Shown here piece by piece: positions 45,439-57,109 of a DNA stretch of 64,000 nt. Below the pieces are notes generated by a model. It was given only the letters and a program-made list of their open reading frames with translations. It did not search any database and was not told the DNA's origin. The DNA lies in NCBI RefSeq assembly GCF_000270245.1, contig NC_015635.1, forward strand, positions 2,170,001 to 2,234,000. Direction: 5' to 3'. Numbering within the stretch: the stretch's first letter is position 1; each line of letters starts with the position of its first letter. The translations under genes and the position numbers were made by a program. The stretch comes from Microlunatus phosphovorus NM-1 (GTDB taxonomy: Bacteria > Actinomycetota > Actinomycetes > Propionibacteriales > Propionibacteriaceae).

Positions 45439-46655
45439 TGGCGGACGCACTGCCGGAGCATCCGGATTTCCTGTGGCGCAATCCTGACCCCAAGCCGGCG
45501 TACGACGTCGTCATCGTCGGGGCCGGTGGCCACGGGCTGGCCACGGCGTACTACCTGGCGAAGAACCACGGCATCACCAATGTCGCGGTGCTGGAGCGGG
45601 GCTGGCTGGCCGGCGGCAACATGGCCCGGAACACCGCGATCATCCGTTCCAACTATCTGTGGGACGAGACCTCGGCGATCTACGAGCACTCGATGAAGCT
45701 GTGGGAGGGCCTGCCGACCGAGCTCGACTACGACTTCTTGTTCAGTCAGCGCGGGGTGATGAACCTCGCGCACACGCTGCAGGACGTCCGCGACTCGGTT
45801 CGTCGGGTGAGCGCCAACCAGTTGAACGGGATCGACGCCGAGTGGCTGGATCCGCAGCAGGTCAAAGACCTCTGCCCGATCATCAACATCAGCGGCAACA
45901 TCCGCTATCCGGTGCTGGGCGCGACCTACCAGCCACGCGGCGGCATCGCCAAGCACGACCACGTCGCCTGGGCGTTCGCCCGGCAGGCCGATGCCCTGGG
46001 CGTGGATCTGATCCAGAACTGCGAGGTCACCGGTTTCGTCAAGGACGGCAACCGGGTCGTCGGGGTCGAGACCAGCCGCGGCCGGATCGCGGCCGGTCGC
46101 GTCGGCCTGGCCGCGGCCGGGCACTCGAGCGTGCTGGCCAAGCTGGCCGGGTTCGACCTGCCGATCCAGTCGCATCCGTTGCAGGCGTTGGTCTCGGAGT
46201 TGCATCAGCCGGTCCATCCGACCGTCGTGATGTCGAACCACGTGCATGTCTACGTCTCCCAGGCGCACAAGGGCGAGCTGGTGATGGGCGCCGGCATCGA
46301 CGCCTACAACGGCTACGGCCAGCGCGGCGGCTTCCACGTGATCGAGCACCAGATGGCCGCGGCGGTCGAGCTGTTCCCGATCTTCGCCCGCGCGCACCTG
46401 CTGCGTACCTGGGGCGGCATCGTCGACGTCACCCTGGACGCCTCGCCGATCGTGGGCAAGGCCCCGGTGGACGACCTGTATGTCAACTGTGGCTGGGGGA
46501 CCGGCGGGTTCAAGGGCACTCCTGGATCCGGCTGGACCTTCGCGCACACCATCGCCACCGGCGAGCCACATCCGCTCAACGCCGCGTTCTCGCTGGACCG
46601 GTTCGTCAGCGGAGCCCTGATCGACGAGCACGGCGCCGCCGGCGTCGCGCACTGA
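45438..46655 (+). CDS. soxB: sarcosine oxidase beta subunit
   Basis: This 405-aa FAD subunit of heterotetrameric sarcosine oxidase has [20 protein letters not shown] and [14 protein letters not shown] (covalent FMN His region nearby), and [19 protein letters not shown] near the C-terminus. The complex oxidises sarcosine to glycine, passing the one-carbon unit to tetrahydrofolate and making H2O2. It is 27 bases before soxD. Confidence 0.93.
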   Translation: MADALPEHPDFLWRNPDPKPAYDVVIVGAGGHGLATAYYLAKNHGITNVAVLERGWLAGGNMARNTAIIRSNYLWDETSAIYEHSMKLWEGLPTELDYDFLFSQRGVMNLAHTLQDVRDSVRRVSANQLNGIDAEWLDPQQVKDLCPIINISGNIRYPVLGATYQPRGGIAKHDHVAWAFARQADALGVDLIQNCEVTGFVKDGNRVVGVETSRGRIAAGRVGLAAAGHSSVLAKLAGFDLPIQSHPLQALVSELHQPVHPTVVMSNHVHVYVSQAHKGELVMGAGIDAYNGYGQRGGFHVIEHQMAAAVELFPIFARAHLLRTWGGIVDVTLDASPIVGKAPVDDLYVNCGWGTGGFKGTPGSGWTFAHTIATGEPHPLNAAFSLDRFVSGALIDEHGAAGVAH

Positions 46656-46682
46656 GTCCGGACAAGAGAGAGGACAAGTTCT

Positions 46683-46973
46683 GTGATCCTGATCGACTGC
46701 CCGAACTGCGGACCGCGCGACGAGGTCGAATACCACTACGGCGGCCAGGCGCATGTGGCCTACCCCGAGGACCCGAATGCGCTCTCGGACGAGGAATGGG
46801 CCCGCTTCCTGTTCTATCGGGCCAACCCCAAGGGCCTGTTTGCCGAGCGCTGGGTGCACTCCGGCGGCTGCCGGAAGTGGTTCAACGTCGTCCGCGACAC
46901 CGTCACCTACCGCATCGAGGCGGTCTACGGCCTCGATGACCCGCGACCGAATCTGTCGGGAGAGAGCGCATGA
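46683..46973 (+). CDS. soxD: sarcosine oxidase delta subunit
   Basis: This 96-aa zinc-binding subunit has the N-terminal [17 protein letters not shown] and C-terminal [17 protein letters not shown] signatures; three Cys and a His bind zinc. It starts at GTG. Its stop overlaps the soxA ATG. Confidence 0.93.
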   Translation: MILIDCPNCGPRDEVEYHYGGQAHVAYPEDPNALSDEEWARFLFYRANPKGLFAERWVHSGGCRKWFNVVRDTVTYRIEAVYGLDDPRPNLSGESA

Positions 46974-49822
46974 CCTCCGCCACGCCATCTCGTCGGCTCG
47001 CTACCGGCGGTCGGATCGACCGCTCGACCGAGCTGACCTTCACCGTCGACGGCACGAGCTATGTCGGACACCCCGGCGACACGCTGGCTTCAGCGTTGCT
47101 CGCCAACGGGGTGATCGAGACCGGACCGTCGATCTATCTGTCCCGACCACGCGGCATCCTGTCCGCCGGAGTCGAGGAGCCGAATGCGCTGGTCAACCTG
47201 CGCCGCCCCGGCCAGAGTGTGCTGGAGCCGATGGTGCCGACCACCATCGTCGAGCTGGTCGATGGCCTCGAGGCGACCTATCTCGCCGGCATCGGCACCC
47301 TGGATCCCGCCGATGACACCAGCGTCTATGACAAGAAGTACGTCCACACCGACGTACTCGTCATCGGTGCCGGCCCGGCCGGTCTGGCGGCCGCGCGCGA
47401 TGCCGCTCGTACAGACGCCCGAGTGATCCTGATCGACGACCAGCCCGAGCTGGGTGGATCGTTGTTGTCGGAGCCGAACGCCGTGGTGGAAGGACAGCCG
47501 GCCGCCGAGTGGCTGGCCGGAGTCGAGGCGGAACTGCATTCCGCTGCCGAGGTCACCGTGCTCACCCGGACCAACGCCTTCGGCAACTACGACGCCAACT
47601 ATGTCGTAGCGCTGGAAGATCGGACCGACCGCCTGGGTGCGGCCGCGGCCGATCCAGCGCTCGCGGGTGTTTCCCGGCAGCGGCTGTGGCACATCCGTGC
47701 TCAGCAGGTCATCGTCGCCACCGGCGCGCACGAGCGTCCGCTGGTGTTCGCCGACAACGATCGCCCCGGTGTCATGCTGGCCTCCGCGGTCCGCACCTAT
47801 CTCAACCGGTATGGCGTCGCAGTCGGCTCCCGAGTCGTGATCGCCACCACCAACGACAGCGTCTATCCGCTGGTCGGTGAGCTGCTGGCGGCTGGCGTGG
47901 CCGTGCCGTTGGTCGTCGATGCCAGGGCCGAGTTGTCGGCCGCGGCGGCCGAGGCGGCAGCCGCCGGCGCGGCGGTGCAGCTCGGTGCGACCGTCGTCGG
48001 CACGACCGGGGACCCGCGGGTGACCTCGGCCCTGGTTGCCCAGATCAACGACGACGGTGCTTACACCGGCTCTCCGAGCAGTGTCGAGTGCGACCTGGTC
48101 GCAGTGTCGGGCGGCTGGAGCCCGGTCGTGCACCTGCACAGCCAGCGACAGGGCAAGCTGCGCTGGGACGACGACCTCGTCGCCTTCGTACCGGACAGCG
48201 AGGTGGCCGGCCAGCAGGTCATCGGTGCCGCGCGTGACGGCGTCGACTCGGCGGGTGTCACCAAGGCACTGTGGCTGGTGCGCGATGCCGCCAGTGACCT
48301 CGGCACGTTCAGCACCCACTTCGTCGACCTGCAGCGGGACCAGACGGTCGCCGACGTGCTCCGGGCCACCGGGGCCGGGATGCGCAGTGTGGAGCACATC
48401 AAGCGCTACACCTCGATCAGCACGGCCAACGACCAGGGCAAGACCTCGGCCGTCAATGCCATCGGCGTGATCGCCGCCGCCCTCAATGGCCGGGGGCCGG
48501 CGGGCGGGGGATCAAGCAGCAGTTCGGGGGGCGACGCATCGCCTGGTCAGATCGGCACCACCACCTTCCGGGCGCCGTACGCTCCGGTGGCCTTCGCCGC
48601 GATGGCGGGCCGTGATCGGGGCGAGCTGTTCGACCCGGCCCGGCTCACCTCCGTCCACCCCTGGCACGTCGGCAACGGCGCGGAGTTCGAACTGGTCGGG
48701 CAGTGGCTGCGGCCCTGGTACTACCCGCGCAACGGTGAGTCGATGGACGAGGCCGTGCTTCGGGAGTGCGCCGCGGTGCGGACCTCGGTCGGCATGATGG
48801 ACGCCACCACGCTGGGCAAGATCGAGATCTGGGGCACCGACGCGGGCGAGTTCCTCAACCGCATCTACACCAACGCGTTCAAGAAGCTGGCGCCGGGATC
48901 GGCTCGCTACGGCGTGATGTGCACGCCGGACGGGATGACCTTCGACGACGGCGTGACGCTGCGGTTGGACGAGCGCGGCTATTTCATGACCACCACCACC
49001 GGTGGAGCCGCGCGGGTGCTGGACTGGCTGGAGGAGTGGCACCAGACGGAGTGGCCGAGTCTCGACGTGGCCATGACCTCGGTCACCGAGCAGTGGACCA
49101 CGATCGCGGTCGTCGGCCCGAACTCCCGCGCGGTGATCGCCAAGGTCGCGCCCGATGTCGACGTGTCCAATGACGCCTTCGGGTTCATGAAGTTCCGGGA
49201 GACCACGCTGGCCTCCGGCATCCCCGCCCGGATCTGCCGGATCTCCTTCTCCGGCGAGCTGGCGTTCGAGATCAACGTCTCGGGCTGGTACGGACAAGCC
49301 GTGTGGGAGGACGTCTTCGCCGCCGGCCAGGAGTTCGACATCACCCCGTACGGCACCGAGACCATGCACGTGCTGCGGGCCGAGAAGGGCTTCCCGATCG
49401 TCGGTCAGGACACCGATGGCAGCGTCACGCCACAGGACCTGGGGATGGGCTGGGTGGTCTCCAAGGTCAAGGAGTTCATCGGCAAGCGGTCCTTCAGCCG
49501 CGTCGACACCGCTCGGACCGATCGCAAGCACCTGGTCTCGGTGCTGCCGACCGATACCGGGTTCCGGCTCCCGGAGGGTGCTCAGCTGATCGAGCACACG
49601 ACCTCGCTGGACCTCAGCGCGGGACCGGTGCCGATGCTGGGCCACGTCACCTCCAGCTATCACAGTGCCGCGCTCGGCCGATCCTTCGCGCTAGCGTTGA
49701 TCAAGGACGGTCGCAATCGCATCGGTCAGACCCTGACCACGGTCGTCGGTGACCAGCTGATCGAGGTCACCGTGGGTGAGACCGTCCTCTACGACCCCGA
49801 AGGGAATCGCCGCGATGGCTGA
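46970..49822 (+). CDS. soxA: sarcosine oxidase alpha subunit
   Basis: This 950-aa subunit has an N-terminal 2Fe-2S ferredoxin-like fold ([20 protein letters not shown]), an NAD-binding domain ([18 protein letters not shown] near residue 130), and a C-terminal aminomethyltransferase-like folate domain from about residue 580 ([20 protein letters not shown]). A Gly/Ser-rich linker (about 508-525) joins the halves. Length is typical of SoxA. Confidence 0.94.
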   Translation: MTSATPSRRLATGGRIDRSTELTFTVDGTSYVGHPGDTLASALLANGVIETGPSIYLSRPRGILSAGVEEPNALVNLRRPGQSVLEPMVPTTIVELVDGLEATYLAGIGTLDPADDTSVYDKKYVHTDVLVIGAGPAGLAAARDAARTDARVILIDDQPELGGSLLSEPNAVVEGQPAAEWLAGVEAELHSAAEVTVLTRTNAFGNYDANYVVALEDRTDRLGAAAADPALAGVSRQRLWHIRAQQVIVATGAHERPLVFADNDRPGVMLASAVRTYLNRYGVAVGSRVVIATTNDSVYPLVGELLAAGVAVPLVVDARAELSAAAAEAAAAGAAVQLGATVVGTTGDPRVTSALVAQINDDGAYTGSPSSVECDLVAVSGGWSPVVHLHSQRQGKLRWDDDLVAFVPDSEVAGQQVIGAARDGVDSAGVTKALWLVRDAASDLGTFSTHFVDLQRDQTVADVLRATGAGMRSVEHIKRYTSISTANDQGKTSAVNAIGVIAAALNGRGPAGGGSSSSSGGDASPGQIGTTTFRAPYAPVAFAAMAGRDRGELFDPARLTSVHPWHVGNGAEFELVGQWLRPWYYPRNGESMDEAVLRECAAVRTSVGMMDATTLGKIEIWGTDAGEFLNRIYTNAFKKLAPGSARYGVMCTPDGMTFDDGVTLRLDERGYFMTTTTGGAARVLDWLEEWHQTEWPSLDVAMTSVTEQWTTIAVVGPNSRAVIAKVAPDVDVSNDAFGFMKFRETTLASGIPARICRISFSGELAFEINVSGWYGQAVWEDVFAAGQEFDITPYGTETMHVLRAEKGFPIVGQDTDGSVTPQDLGMGWVVSKVKEFIGKRSFSRVDTARTDRKHLVSVLPTDTGFRLPEGAQLIEHTTSLDLSAGPVPMLGHVTSSYHSAALGRSFALALIKDGRNRIGQTLTTVVGDQLIEVTVGETVLYDPEGNRRDG

Positions 49823-50447
49823 GTCAGCAGTGCTCGAGTCAGTGAACCTCGAGCCAGGAGATCGTCGGGTCAGTCCGGCCGCTCACCTGGCGGAGCAGTT
49901 CGCTGCCGCTGAGGTGACCGGTCCACGGGGCGTCGGCCTCCGCGAGGTGCCGTTCCAGACCATGGTCGGTGTCCGTACGGTGCCGGGCTCGGAGGTCGCC
50001 GGACGAGTCGAGGCCCAACTGGGCACGGCATTGCCGGCCTCCTGCGGTTCGGTAAGTGTGGCGGAGGGCACCGCGGTGCTGTGGTTGTCACCGGATGAGT
50101 TCCTGGTCGTCTCCGACACCGACCCCGCGACGCTGACCAGTGCGCTCGTCGAGGCGGTTGCCGAAGGACCCGGCTCGGCGACGGACCTGTCCGCCAACCG
50201 GACCACCTTCGAGCTGACCGGTCCGTCGGCGCGCGGGGTGCTGGAGAAGGGCTGCCCGCTCGACCTCCATCCACGGGCGTTCGCGGTCGGCTCGGCGTAC
50301 GTGACCGCGCTTTGGTCGGTCCCGATCATCCTCTGGCAGACCGGCGCGGAGTCGTATCGAGTTCTGCCGCGATCCTCGTTCGCGGACTTCCTCGGCCGCC
50401 GGCTGCTGGATGCGATGGCGGAGTTCAGGGCGCCGGAGCTGACCTGA
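49815..50447 (+). CDS. soxG: sarcosine oxidase gamma subunit
   Basis: This 210-aa subunit belongs to the SoxG family, with [33 protein letters not shown] and [20 protein letters not shown]. It overlaps the soxA stop by eight bases. The fold is related to the aminomethyltransferase domain. Confidence 0.9.
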   Translation: MAESAVLESVNLEPGDRRVSPAAHLAEQFAAAEVTGPRGVGLREVPFQTMVGVRTVPGSEVAGRVEAQLGTALPASCGSVSVAEGTAVLWLSPDEFLVVSDTDPATLTSALVEAVAEGPGSATDLSANRTTFELTGPSARGVLEKGCPLDLHPRAFAVGSAYVTALWSVPIILWQTGAESYRVLPRSSFADFLGRRLLDAMAEFRAPELT

Positions 50448-50488
50448 TGATCTCCGCGCTGTCGGGGCTCTGAGGCATTGGAGGTCTG

Positions 50489-51865
50489 ATGGCCCTCAGC
50501 GCTTTGGACATGTTCTCGGTCGGCATCGGGCCGTCGTCGTCACACACGGTCGGCCCGATGCGAGCCGCTGCGCTGTTCGCCGAGGGGCTGGCCCACGACG
50601 GTCTGCTGGACCAGGTCCAGCGGGTCCAGGCCGAGCTGTTCGGCTCGCTCGGCGCCACCGGTCACGGTCACGGCTCGGACAAGGCCGTGATCCTCGGGCT
50701 GCAGGGCAACCGACCCGAAACGATCGATACGGACACCGCCGATCAGCGGGTGGTAGAGGCATCCGAGACTGGTCGGCTCGTGTTAGCCGGCGGGCACGCC
50801 GTCGCTTTCTCTCGGGCCGACGACGTGATCATGCACCGGCGCCGGAGTCTGCCTGCCCATCCCAACGGAATGATGTTCCGGGCGTTCTCGGGCGACGGAG
50901 ACCCGCTGCGCGAGAGCACCTACTACTCGGTCGGCGGTGGCTTCGTCGTCGACGAGCATGCGGTCGGTGTCGACAAGATCGTCGAGGACGCCACCCCGGT
51001 TCGCTATCCGTTCAACTCGGGCGTGGAGCTGCTGGAGATCTGCCACCGGGAGGGGCTGCGGATCAGCGATGTGATGCTGGCCAACGAGCTGTCCTGGCGG
51101 ACCGAGGAGCAGTTGCGTACCGAGTTGCTGCACATCTGGGCAGTGATGAAGGAGTGCGTCCACAACGGCTGCACCCGAACCGACCCAGTGCTGCCGGGCG
51201 GTCTGCGTGTGCCTCGGCGTGCGCCGAGGCTGCTCCGCAGCCTGGAGAGCGCGGGAGATCAGACCGATCCCATCCGAGCGATGGACTGGGTGAACCTGTT
51301 CGCGCTGGCGGTCAACGAGGAGAACGCCTCTGGTGGCCGAGTCGTCACCGCACCGACCAACGGGGCGGCCGGCATCGTGCCCGCAGTGCTGCACTACTAC
51401 GACATGTTCGTACCCGGAGCCAACGAGGACGGCGTCGTCCGGTTCTTGTTGACCGCCGCCGCGATCGGGATTCTGTTCAAGGAGAATGCCTCGATCTCCG
51501 GCGCCGAGGTCGGCTGCCAGGGCGAGGTCGGATCAGCCTGCGCGATGGCTGCCGGCGGTCTGTGCGAGATCTTCGGCGGCAGTCCGGCGCAGGTGGAGAA
51601 CGCCGCCGAGATCGGCATCGAGCACAACCTCGGCCTGACCTGCGACCCGGTCGGCGGCTTGGTGCAGATTCCGTGCATCGAGCGGAATGCGATCGCCAGC
51701 AACAAGGCCATCAACGCCGCCCGGATCGCCCTGTATGGCGACGGCAGTCACAAGGTCTCGCTGGACAAGGCGATCAAGACGATGCGCGAGACCGGCGCCG
51801 ACATGAAGATCAAATACAAGGAGACCTCACGCGGCGGCCTCGCCGTCAATGTCATCGAGTGCTGA
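50489..51865 (+). CDS. sdaA: L-serine dehydratase, single-chain iron-sulfur type
   Basis: This 458-aa enzyme deaminates serine to pyruvate. The N-terminal beta domain has [20 protein letters not shown]. The alpha domain carries the 4Fe-4S cysteines in [31 protein letters not shown]. It lies 41 bases after soxG and completes the route sarcosine to glycine to serine to pyruvate. Confidence 0.94.
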   Translation: MALSALDMFSVGIGPSSSHTVGPMRAAALFAEGLAHDGLLDQVQRVQAELFGSLGATGHGHGSDKAVILGLQGNRPETIDTDTADQRVVEASETGRLVLAGGHAVAFSRADDVIMHRRRSLPAHPNGMMFRAFSGDGDPLRESTYYSVGGGFVVDEHAVGVDKIVEDATPVRYPFNSGVELLEICHREGLRISDVMLANELSWRTEEQLRTELLHIWAVMKECVHNGCTRTDPVLPGGLRVPRRAPRLLRSLESAGDQTDPIRAMDWVNLFALAVNEENASGGRVVTAPTNGAAGIVPAVLHYYDMFVPGANEDGVVRFLLTAAAIGILFKENASISGAEVGCQGEVGSACAMAAGGLCEIFGGSPAQVENAAEIGIEHNLGLTCDPVGGLVQIPCIERNAIASNKAINAARIALYGDGSHKVSLDKAIKTMRETGADMKIKYKETSRGGLAVNVIEC

Positions 51866-51927
51866 TCTGCGACCAGAAGTGATCGAATGCTGAGTCTGAT
51901 CAGATCTGATCGAGTGCCGATCGTCGA

Positions 51928-53310
51928 TCAGACGTGCAGCAGGACCTGATCCGGATCGGTGGTGTACGCGGCATGCTTGGCCCGCTGGATCGCGCGCCGT
52001 GCTTCGTCGATTCCGTCGAGCACCCGCTGGAGGTCGTGCTTCTCGGAGATCGAGCGCTCCGCGCTGGAACGGACGAGATCGAACTGCTGATACACCGCGT
52101 CGAGTCGTTCCGATCCGGCGATGACGCCCACCATGCGCAGCAGTCGAACCAGCGCCAAGAGCACCACCGGCTCCGATGACCCCTTGCGACGGATCTCGCC
52201 GCAGGCAAGCTCGAGGTAGTCGCTGAAGTACGGCGCGGGCACTACCACGTGTCCGGTGCCGGAGCCGGAGGAGAAGACCTCGTCACCCAACGGGAGACCG
52301 GCGATTCGGCTGAGCAGGATAGTCAGCTCGGCCGCGGACTGCTCGACGGTGTGATAGTCGAAGATATGCAACGACACCAGCGCGATGTCGACCATCTCGC
52401 TGGCGCTGAGGGCGACATCGCCGTAGCCGCTGCGAGCGCGTCCGATCGTTGCCGCGCGGTTGATGGCCTTGCCCAGCGAGTTGATCTGGGCCGGGGTTTG
52501 GACCTGGGCCGGAGTTGCACCATCGGTCGGGGACCAGGCCCACGCCAGCGTGCTTCCGCACACCACATGACTGCCGATGCCCGGGACCATCTTGATGGTC
52601 ACCTTCTGTGCATCCGCAGTATGGACCAGGTCGGCCGTTCGAAGCCGTTGGATGTGCCCTGACTGCTCGGCCACGATCCTGATGGCGTTGGGTGGCGGTT
52701 CGTATCGGGGGTCACCGACCGGAATCTGCCCGGCTTCGCGGCCGATGCCGGCGGGCCGCCGCTGCACGGCCTTCCGGGCGTCGGCGCTCACCCGCTTCAG
52801 GATCGAGTGGATCTGGATCGTGTGGGCGACACGGTCCACGTAGTACACCAGGGCCGCGATACAGATGAACAACAGCACCAACCCGACGGTGACCGCCAGC
52901 CGTGGATAGTCCTGGTCGTTGCCGGAGGTGCCGACTGTGTAGAGACCGGCGGCGTTGTAGGCGAACGTGGCGATGAACAGACCGAGCACGAACTGGGTGG
53001 GCTTGTCCCGCAGGATCGTGCGGACCAGTCGAGGGGAATAGCGATTCGCGGCGATCTGGAGCGCTACCAGGGTGAGTCCGACGACCACCGCGAACACACC
53101 GATCGTGGCCGTGGCGACCGTGATCAGGACGCGACGGGCCTCCTCCGCACCTCCGTGGAACAGCACCGGGCTGAGCAGTTCGTCGACACGCTCCGACTCG
53201 TTGTCGAGTGCCAGGCCCAGAGCCAGGGCAGCGAGCGTTGTGATCAGCGGCATGAGCCACAGTGAACCGCCCCAGCGCTCCCGCCGTTGATCCAAGAAAT
53301 ACCGCAGCAC
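51928..53310 (-). CDS. DUF2254 membrane protein
   Basis: This 460-aa protein has four N-terminal transmembrane helices (about 18-36, 60-85, 105-128, 138-160) and a large cytosolic C-terminal domain. The stretch TLVALQIAANRYSPRLVRTI is characteristic of DUF2254. The function is unknown. The short gap to sdaA (51866-51927) contains repeated gatcgagtgc-like words and no gene. Confidence 0.82.
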   Translation of the reverse strand: MLRYFLDQRRERWGGSLWLMPLITTLAALALGLALDNESERVDELLSPVLFHGGAEEARRVLITVATATIGVFAVVVGLTLVALQIAANRYSPRLVRTILRDKPTQFVLGLFIATFAYNAAGLYTVGTSGNDQDYPRLAVTVGLVLLFICIAALVYYVDRVAHTIQIHSILKRVSADARKAVQRRPAGIGREAGQIPVGDPRYEPPPNAIRIVAEQSGHIQRLRTADLVHTADAQKVTIKMVPGIGSHVVCGSTLAWAWSPTDGATPAQVQTPAQINSLGKAINRAATIGRARSGYGDVALSASEMVDIALVSLHIFDYHTVEQSAAELTILLSRIAGLPLGDEVFSSGSGTGHVVVPAPYFSDYLELACGEIRRKGSSEPVVLLALVRLLRMVGVIAGSERLDAVYQQFDLVRSSAERSISEKHDLQRVLDGIDEARRAIQRAKHAAYTTDPDQVLLHV

Positions 53311-53530
53311 GCGCCACCTCTTTCAGTCCGGTTCACTACGCCGGGAGGCGCCACAGTTGGGAAGATGAACTATGGGTGAACGCTACGTAACACGGTAGTG
53401 CCAAACGGCACGATCTGGGAGTACGGAAGGCGCCTGATGCTGGTGTCTCATATCGCAGATCGAGGGCGCGCCCGAATTCTCCTTCGCGAGCGGGCTAGGC
53501 GGCGGCCGGGCCATGCCCGCGGTCATCTGC

Positions 53531-53610
53531 GGCCCGGCGGCACAAGACGTACACGATCCCCGCTCGGTCAGCGGTCGTCTTTTGGCCCGCCGGCGCGAGA
53601 CGTACGTGGG
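53531..53610. repeat. two copies of the GGCCCGNGGGCGC-type extragenic repeat
   Basis: Variants ggcccggcggcacaagacg (53531) and tttggcccgccggcgcgaga (53581) belong to the family seen at 3203-3450 and inverted at 4485-4826. The gap 53311-53633 between the DUF2254 and App1 genes holds no gene. Confidence 0.6.
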
Positions 53611-53633
53611 CGGCGTGCCGCGGCAGCAGGCTC

Positions 53634-54653
53634 CTAGACGTCCCTCAGGAGTCCCAGCTGCTCCAGTTGACGCCCCAGGCCGGCACCGTCGTACGCATAG
53701 AGCCAGGGCACCTGACTGCCGACGTGGCTCGGCGAGTCGCGGCGGGAACTGCCGGCCAGTACGGCCTCGCCAGGGGTCAGCTGACGGATGCAGATCGCGA
53801 CCACGTGGTCTGGGTGGGCATCGGCGAACTCGCGATAGAGCATCTCGTCGTGCTGCCCATCGTCGCCGAACAGCAGCCACCTGATCTGCGGGAACTCGGT
53901 GACCCAGCGGCTCAGGTTGGCCCGCTTGTGCTCCTTGCCGCTGCGGAACCAGCGATCCTTGGTCGGGCCCCAGTCGGTGAGCAGCAGCGGACCAGGCGGA
54001 TAGAGGTTGCTGGACAGGAAGCGGGTCAGGGTGGGCGCCGCGTTCCAGGCGCCGGTGGACAGATAGAACACCGGCGGCGCATCGTGACTGGTGGAAAGTC
54101 GCTCGTACAGCACCGGCATCCCCGGCGTGGCGGCCCGGGCGTGCTCGTTCACTACGAAGGTGTGCCAGGCGGCCAGCAACGGCCGGGGCAGGGCGGTCAC
54201 CATCACGGTGTCGTCGATGTCGGAGATGATGCCGAACCGCTCGTCGTCACCGATGATGAAGACGTCGGCCGCTGCCGGGAGCGAGCCTGGCGCGGTCATC
54301 GTGACGGTATGCCGCCCGGGGGCGATGTCCTGCTCGATCACCACGTCGACGACGCCGCTGTGGTCGGCCACCACGGTGTGGGTGATCCCGTCGAGCTTGA
54401 TCTCGACCTCGCCGTTCTCCACCGGCACAGCGGTGAAGGAGCGCCAGCCGCGTGATCCGGTCGGATCACCGAAGATCATGCCCTCCTTGGAGTAGACCAC
54501 CCGGCACAGGAGCCGTACCCAGCGAGGGGAGCCGTAGCAGTTGTACGCGAGGACGGCCGGACGATCTCCCTGGCGGACCGCTCGGGCGGCGCGCCAGCGC
54601 ATGATCGCCAGATCGATCCTGGCCGGGCGGTGCATCTCGTCGACGGTGCTCAT
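53634..54653 (-). CDS. App1-family phosphatidate-phosphatase-like protein
   Basis: This 339-aa protein has an N-terminal beta-rich part and a HAD-like App1 domain with GIISDIDDTVMVT as motif I and YLSTGAWN, LLTDWGP, and LFGDDGQHD as later motifs. Eukaryotic App1 dephosphorylates phosphatidate; bacterial members are uncharacterised. A start 24 bases further upstream at GTG 54677 is possible. Confidence 0.82.
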   Translation of the reverse strand: MSTVDEMHRPARIDLAIMRWRAARAVRQGDRPAVLAYNCYGSPRWVRLLCRVVYSKEGMIFGDPTGSRGWRSFTAVPVENGEVEIKLDGITHTVVADHSGVVDVVIEQDIAPGRHTVTMTAPGSLPAAADVFIIGDDERFGIISDIDDTVMVTALPRPLLAAWHTFVVNEHARAATPGMPVLYERLSTSHDAPPVFYLSTGAWNAAPTLTRFLSSNLYPPGPLLLTDWGPTKDRWFRSGKEHKRANLSRWVTEFPQIRWLLFGDDGQHDEMLYREFADAHPDHVVAICIRQLTPGEAVLAGSSRRDSPSHVGSQVPWLYAYDGAGLGRQLEQLGLLRDV

Positions 54654-54718
54654 CGCAGCCCAGTCTTTCACTGGCACCCCGCAGCTCGCAGCGGAGTGGC
54701 GAGTTGCCGACTACACCC

Positions 54719-55441
54719 TCACTCGCCGCCGTTGCGGCGAAGCACCTCACTGAGCCGTTCGGCCGCAGCGATCACGGCGGGGGCGTGCAGCCGGCCGGGT
54801 TGCCGCGACAGGCGCTCGATCGGCCCCGAGACGCTGACGGCGGCGATCACCTTGCCGGATGGGGACCGAACCGGCGCGGACACCGAGGCGACGCCGGGCT
54901 CCCGCTCGCCGACCGAGTGTGCCCAGCCGCGACGGCGTACCGCAGCCAAGGCCACCGCGGAATAGCGGCTGCCTCGCAGGCCACGCTGGAGTCGCTCGGG
55001 CTCCTCCCAGGCCAGCAGCACCTGGGCGGCGGAGCCGGCGTTCATGGTGAGCTGGGTGCCGACCGGGACGGTGTCGCGCAGACCGGACATCCGCTCAGCG
55101 GTAGCCACGCAGACGCGTACGTCGCCTTGTCGGCGGAACATCTGGGCGGACTCTCCGGTGATGTCGCGCAACCGGGCCAGCACGGGGCCGGCCGTGGCCA
55201 GCAACCGGTCCTCGCCGGCGGCGGAGGCAAGCTCACCAAGCCGCGGTCCGAGGATGAACCGACCCTGCAGATCGCGGCTGACCAGCCGGTGGTGCTCTAG
55301 CGCCACGGCCAGCCGGTGGGCGGTCGGCCGGGCGAGTCCGGTCGAGGAGACCAGGCCGGCCAAGGTGGTCGGTCCGGTCTCGAGTGCGCTGAGCACAAGG
55401 GCGGCTTTGTCCAGGACGCCGACACCGCTAGAGTTGTCCAT
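54719..55441 (-). CDS. IclR-family regulator, LtbR/NdgR-like
   Basis: This 240-aa protein has a short winged helix (LAGLVSSTGLARPTAHRLAV) and an IclR effector domain (TMNAGSAAQVLLAW, AAVSVSGPIERLS). It is divergent from leuCD with 159 bases between. In actinobacteria the regulator at this position (LtbR, NdgR) controls leucine biosynthesis genes, so the same role is inferred. Confidence 0.87.
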   Translation of the reverse strand: MDNSSGVGVLDKAALVLSALETGPTTLAGLVSSTGLARPTAHRLAVALEHHRLVSRDLQGRFILGPRLGELASAAGEDRLLATAGPVLARLRDITGESAQMFRRQGDVRVCVATAERMSGLRDTVPVGTQLTMNAGSAAQVLLAWEEPERLQRGLRGSRYSAVALAAVRRRGWAHSVGEREPGVASVSAPVRSPSGKVIAAVSVSGPIERLSRQPGRLHAPAVIAAAERLSEVLRRNGGE

Positions 55442-55600
55442 GCCTTGATACTGCCGTCTCGGATGCTGGAACGCAAATCGGAAGGCTTCCCAGCGGTCGA
55501 AACATGTGCATTGACCCCCGCCTGTCTCTCGCGGACAGGAAACAACAGACCAGGGCAAGACCAGCCCGAAACTAGACAGTACTGAGGAGATGACGCCACG

Positions 55601-57004
55601 ATGGCGACGCCAAGGACACTGAGCGAGAAGATCTGGGACGCACACGTCGTGCGCTCGGCCGCCGGAGAGCCTGATCTCCTCTACATCGACCTGCACCTGG
55701 TGCACGAGGTGACCAGCCCGCAGGCCTTCGACGGACTGCGCCAGGCCGGCCGCCCGGTCCGCCGCCCCGACCTGACGATGGCGACCGAGGATCACAACAC
55801 CCCGACCCTCAACATCAACGCGCCGATCGCCGATCCGGTCTCTCGTACCCAGGTCGACACGCTGCGCAAGAACGCCAAGGAGTTCGGCGTCCGGATCCAC
55901 AGCCTGGGTGATCTCGACCAGGGCATCGTGCACATCATCGGCCCGCAGTTGGGGCTGACCCAGCCAGGCATGACCGTGGTCTGCGGCGACTCGCACACCT
56001 CCACCCACGGCGCATTCGGCTCGATCGCGTTCGGCATCGGCACCTCCGAGGTCGAGCACGTGCTGGCCACCCAGACCCTGCCGCAGGCCAAGCCGAAGAC
56101 CATGGCGGTCAACGTCGAGGGCGAACTACCGCCGGGCGTCACCGCCAAGGACATCGTGCTCGCGCTGATCGCCAAGGTCGGCACCGGCGGTGGCCAGGGC
56201 CACATCGTGGAATACCGCGGCTCGGCCATTCGGGCGCTCTCCATGGAGGGCCGGATGACGATCTGCAATATGAGCATCGAGTGGGGTGCCAAGGCCGGTC
56301 TGATGGCGCCGGATGAGACCACCTTCGCGTACGTGCAGGGCCGCCCGCACGCTCCCGAGGGTGCGGACTGGGACGCCGCTGTCGAATACTGGAAGACGCT
56401 GCACACCGACGCGGGCGCCGAGTTCGACGTCGAGGTGGACATCGACGCCACCCAGCTGTCGCCGTTCGTCACCTGGGGCACCAATCCCGGCCAAGGCGTG
56501 CCGCTGAGCGCGCGGGTGCCCGACCCGGAGGAGTTCCCGGACGCGACCGACCGGGTCGCTGCCACGAAGGCGTTGGAGTACATGGCCCTGAAGGCCGGTA
56601 CGCCGATGCGCGAGATCGCCGTGGACACGATCTTCCTGGGCTCCTGCACCAACGGCCGGATCGAGGACCTGCGGGCCGCGGCCGCGGTGATCAAGGGCCA
56701 CAAGATCGCCGACAGCGTTCGGATGCTGGTGGTGCCGGGTTCGGCCCGGGTCCGGCTGCAGGCCGAGGACGAGGGGCTGGACATCGTCTTCAAGGAGGCC
56801 GGGGCCGAGTGGCGCGCGGCTGGCTGCTCGATGTGCCTGGGCATGAACCCCGACCAGCTCGCTCCCGGTGAGCGGTCGGCGTCGACCTCCAACCGCAACT
56901 TCGAAGGCCGGCAGGGCAAGGGTGGGCGGACCCACCTGGTGTCGCCGCTGGTAGCGGCTGCCACCGCCGTACGCGGCACGCTGAGCTCGCCCGCCGATCT
57001 CTGA
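55601..57004 (+). CDS. leuC: 3-isopropylmalate dehydratase large subunit
   Basis: This 467-aa aconitase-family subunit carries the 4Fe-4S cluster: Cys in [13 protein letters not shown] and [12 protein letters not shown]. It isomerises 2- to 3-isopropylmalate in leucine synthesis with LeuD. The substrate region [20 protein letters not shown] is intact. The start follows GAGGAG. Confidence 0.95.
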   Translation: MATPRTLSEKIWDAHVVRSAAGEPDLLYIDLHLVHEVTSPQAFDGLRQAGRPVRRPDLTMATEDHNTPTLNINAPIADPVSRTQVDTLRKNAKEFGVRIHSLGDLDQGIVHIIGPQLGLTQPGMTVVCGDSHTSTHGAFGSIAFGIGTSEVEHVLATQTLPQAKPKTMAVNVEGELPPGVTAKDIVLALIAKVGTGGGQGHIVEYRGSAIRALSMEGRMTICNMSIEWGAKAGLMAPDETTFAYVQGRPHAPEGADWDAAVEYWKTLHTDAGAEFDVEVDIDATQLSPFVTWGTNPGQGVPLSARVPDPEEFPDATDRVAATKALEYMALKAGTPMREIAVDTIFLGSCTNGRIEDLRAAAAVIKGHKIADSVRMLVVPGSARVRLQAEDEGLDIVFKEAGAEWRAAGCSMCLGMNPDQLAPGERSASTSNRNFEGRQGKGGRTHLVSPLVAAATAVRGTLSSPADL

Positions 57005-57109
57005 GCCCGCCGCCTCACGACCCACGGTCTTATTGCCCGCCTCCCACCCCACGCTTTCTTTGCCCCGCCTCCCACCCCCGCTCTCCGAGAATTCCAGGAG
57101 CCACCCAGC

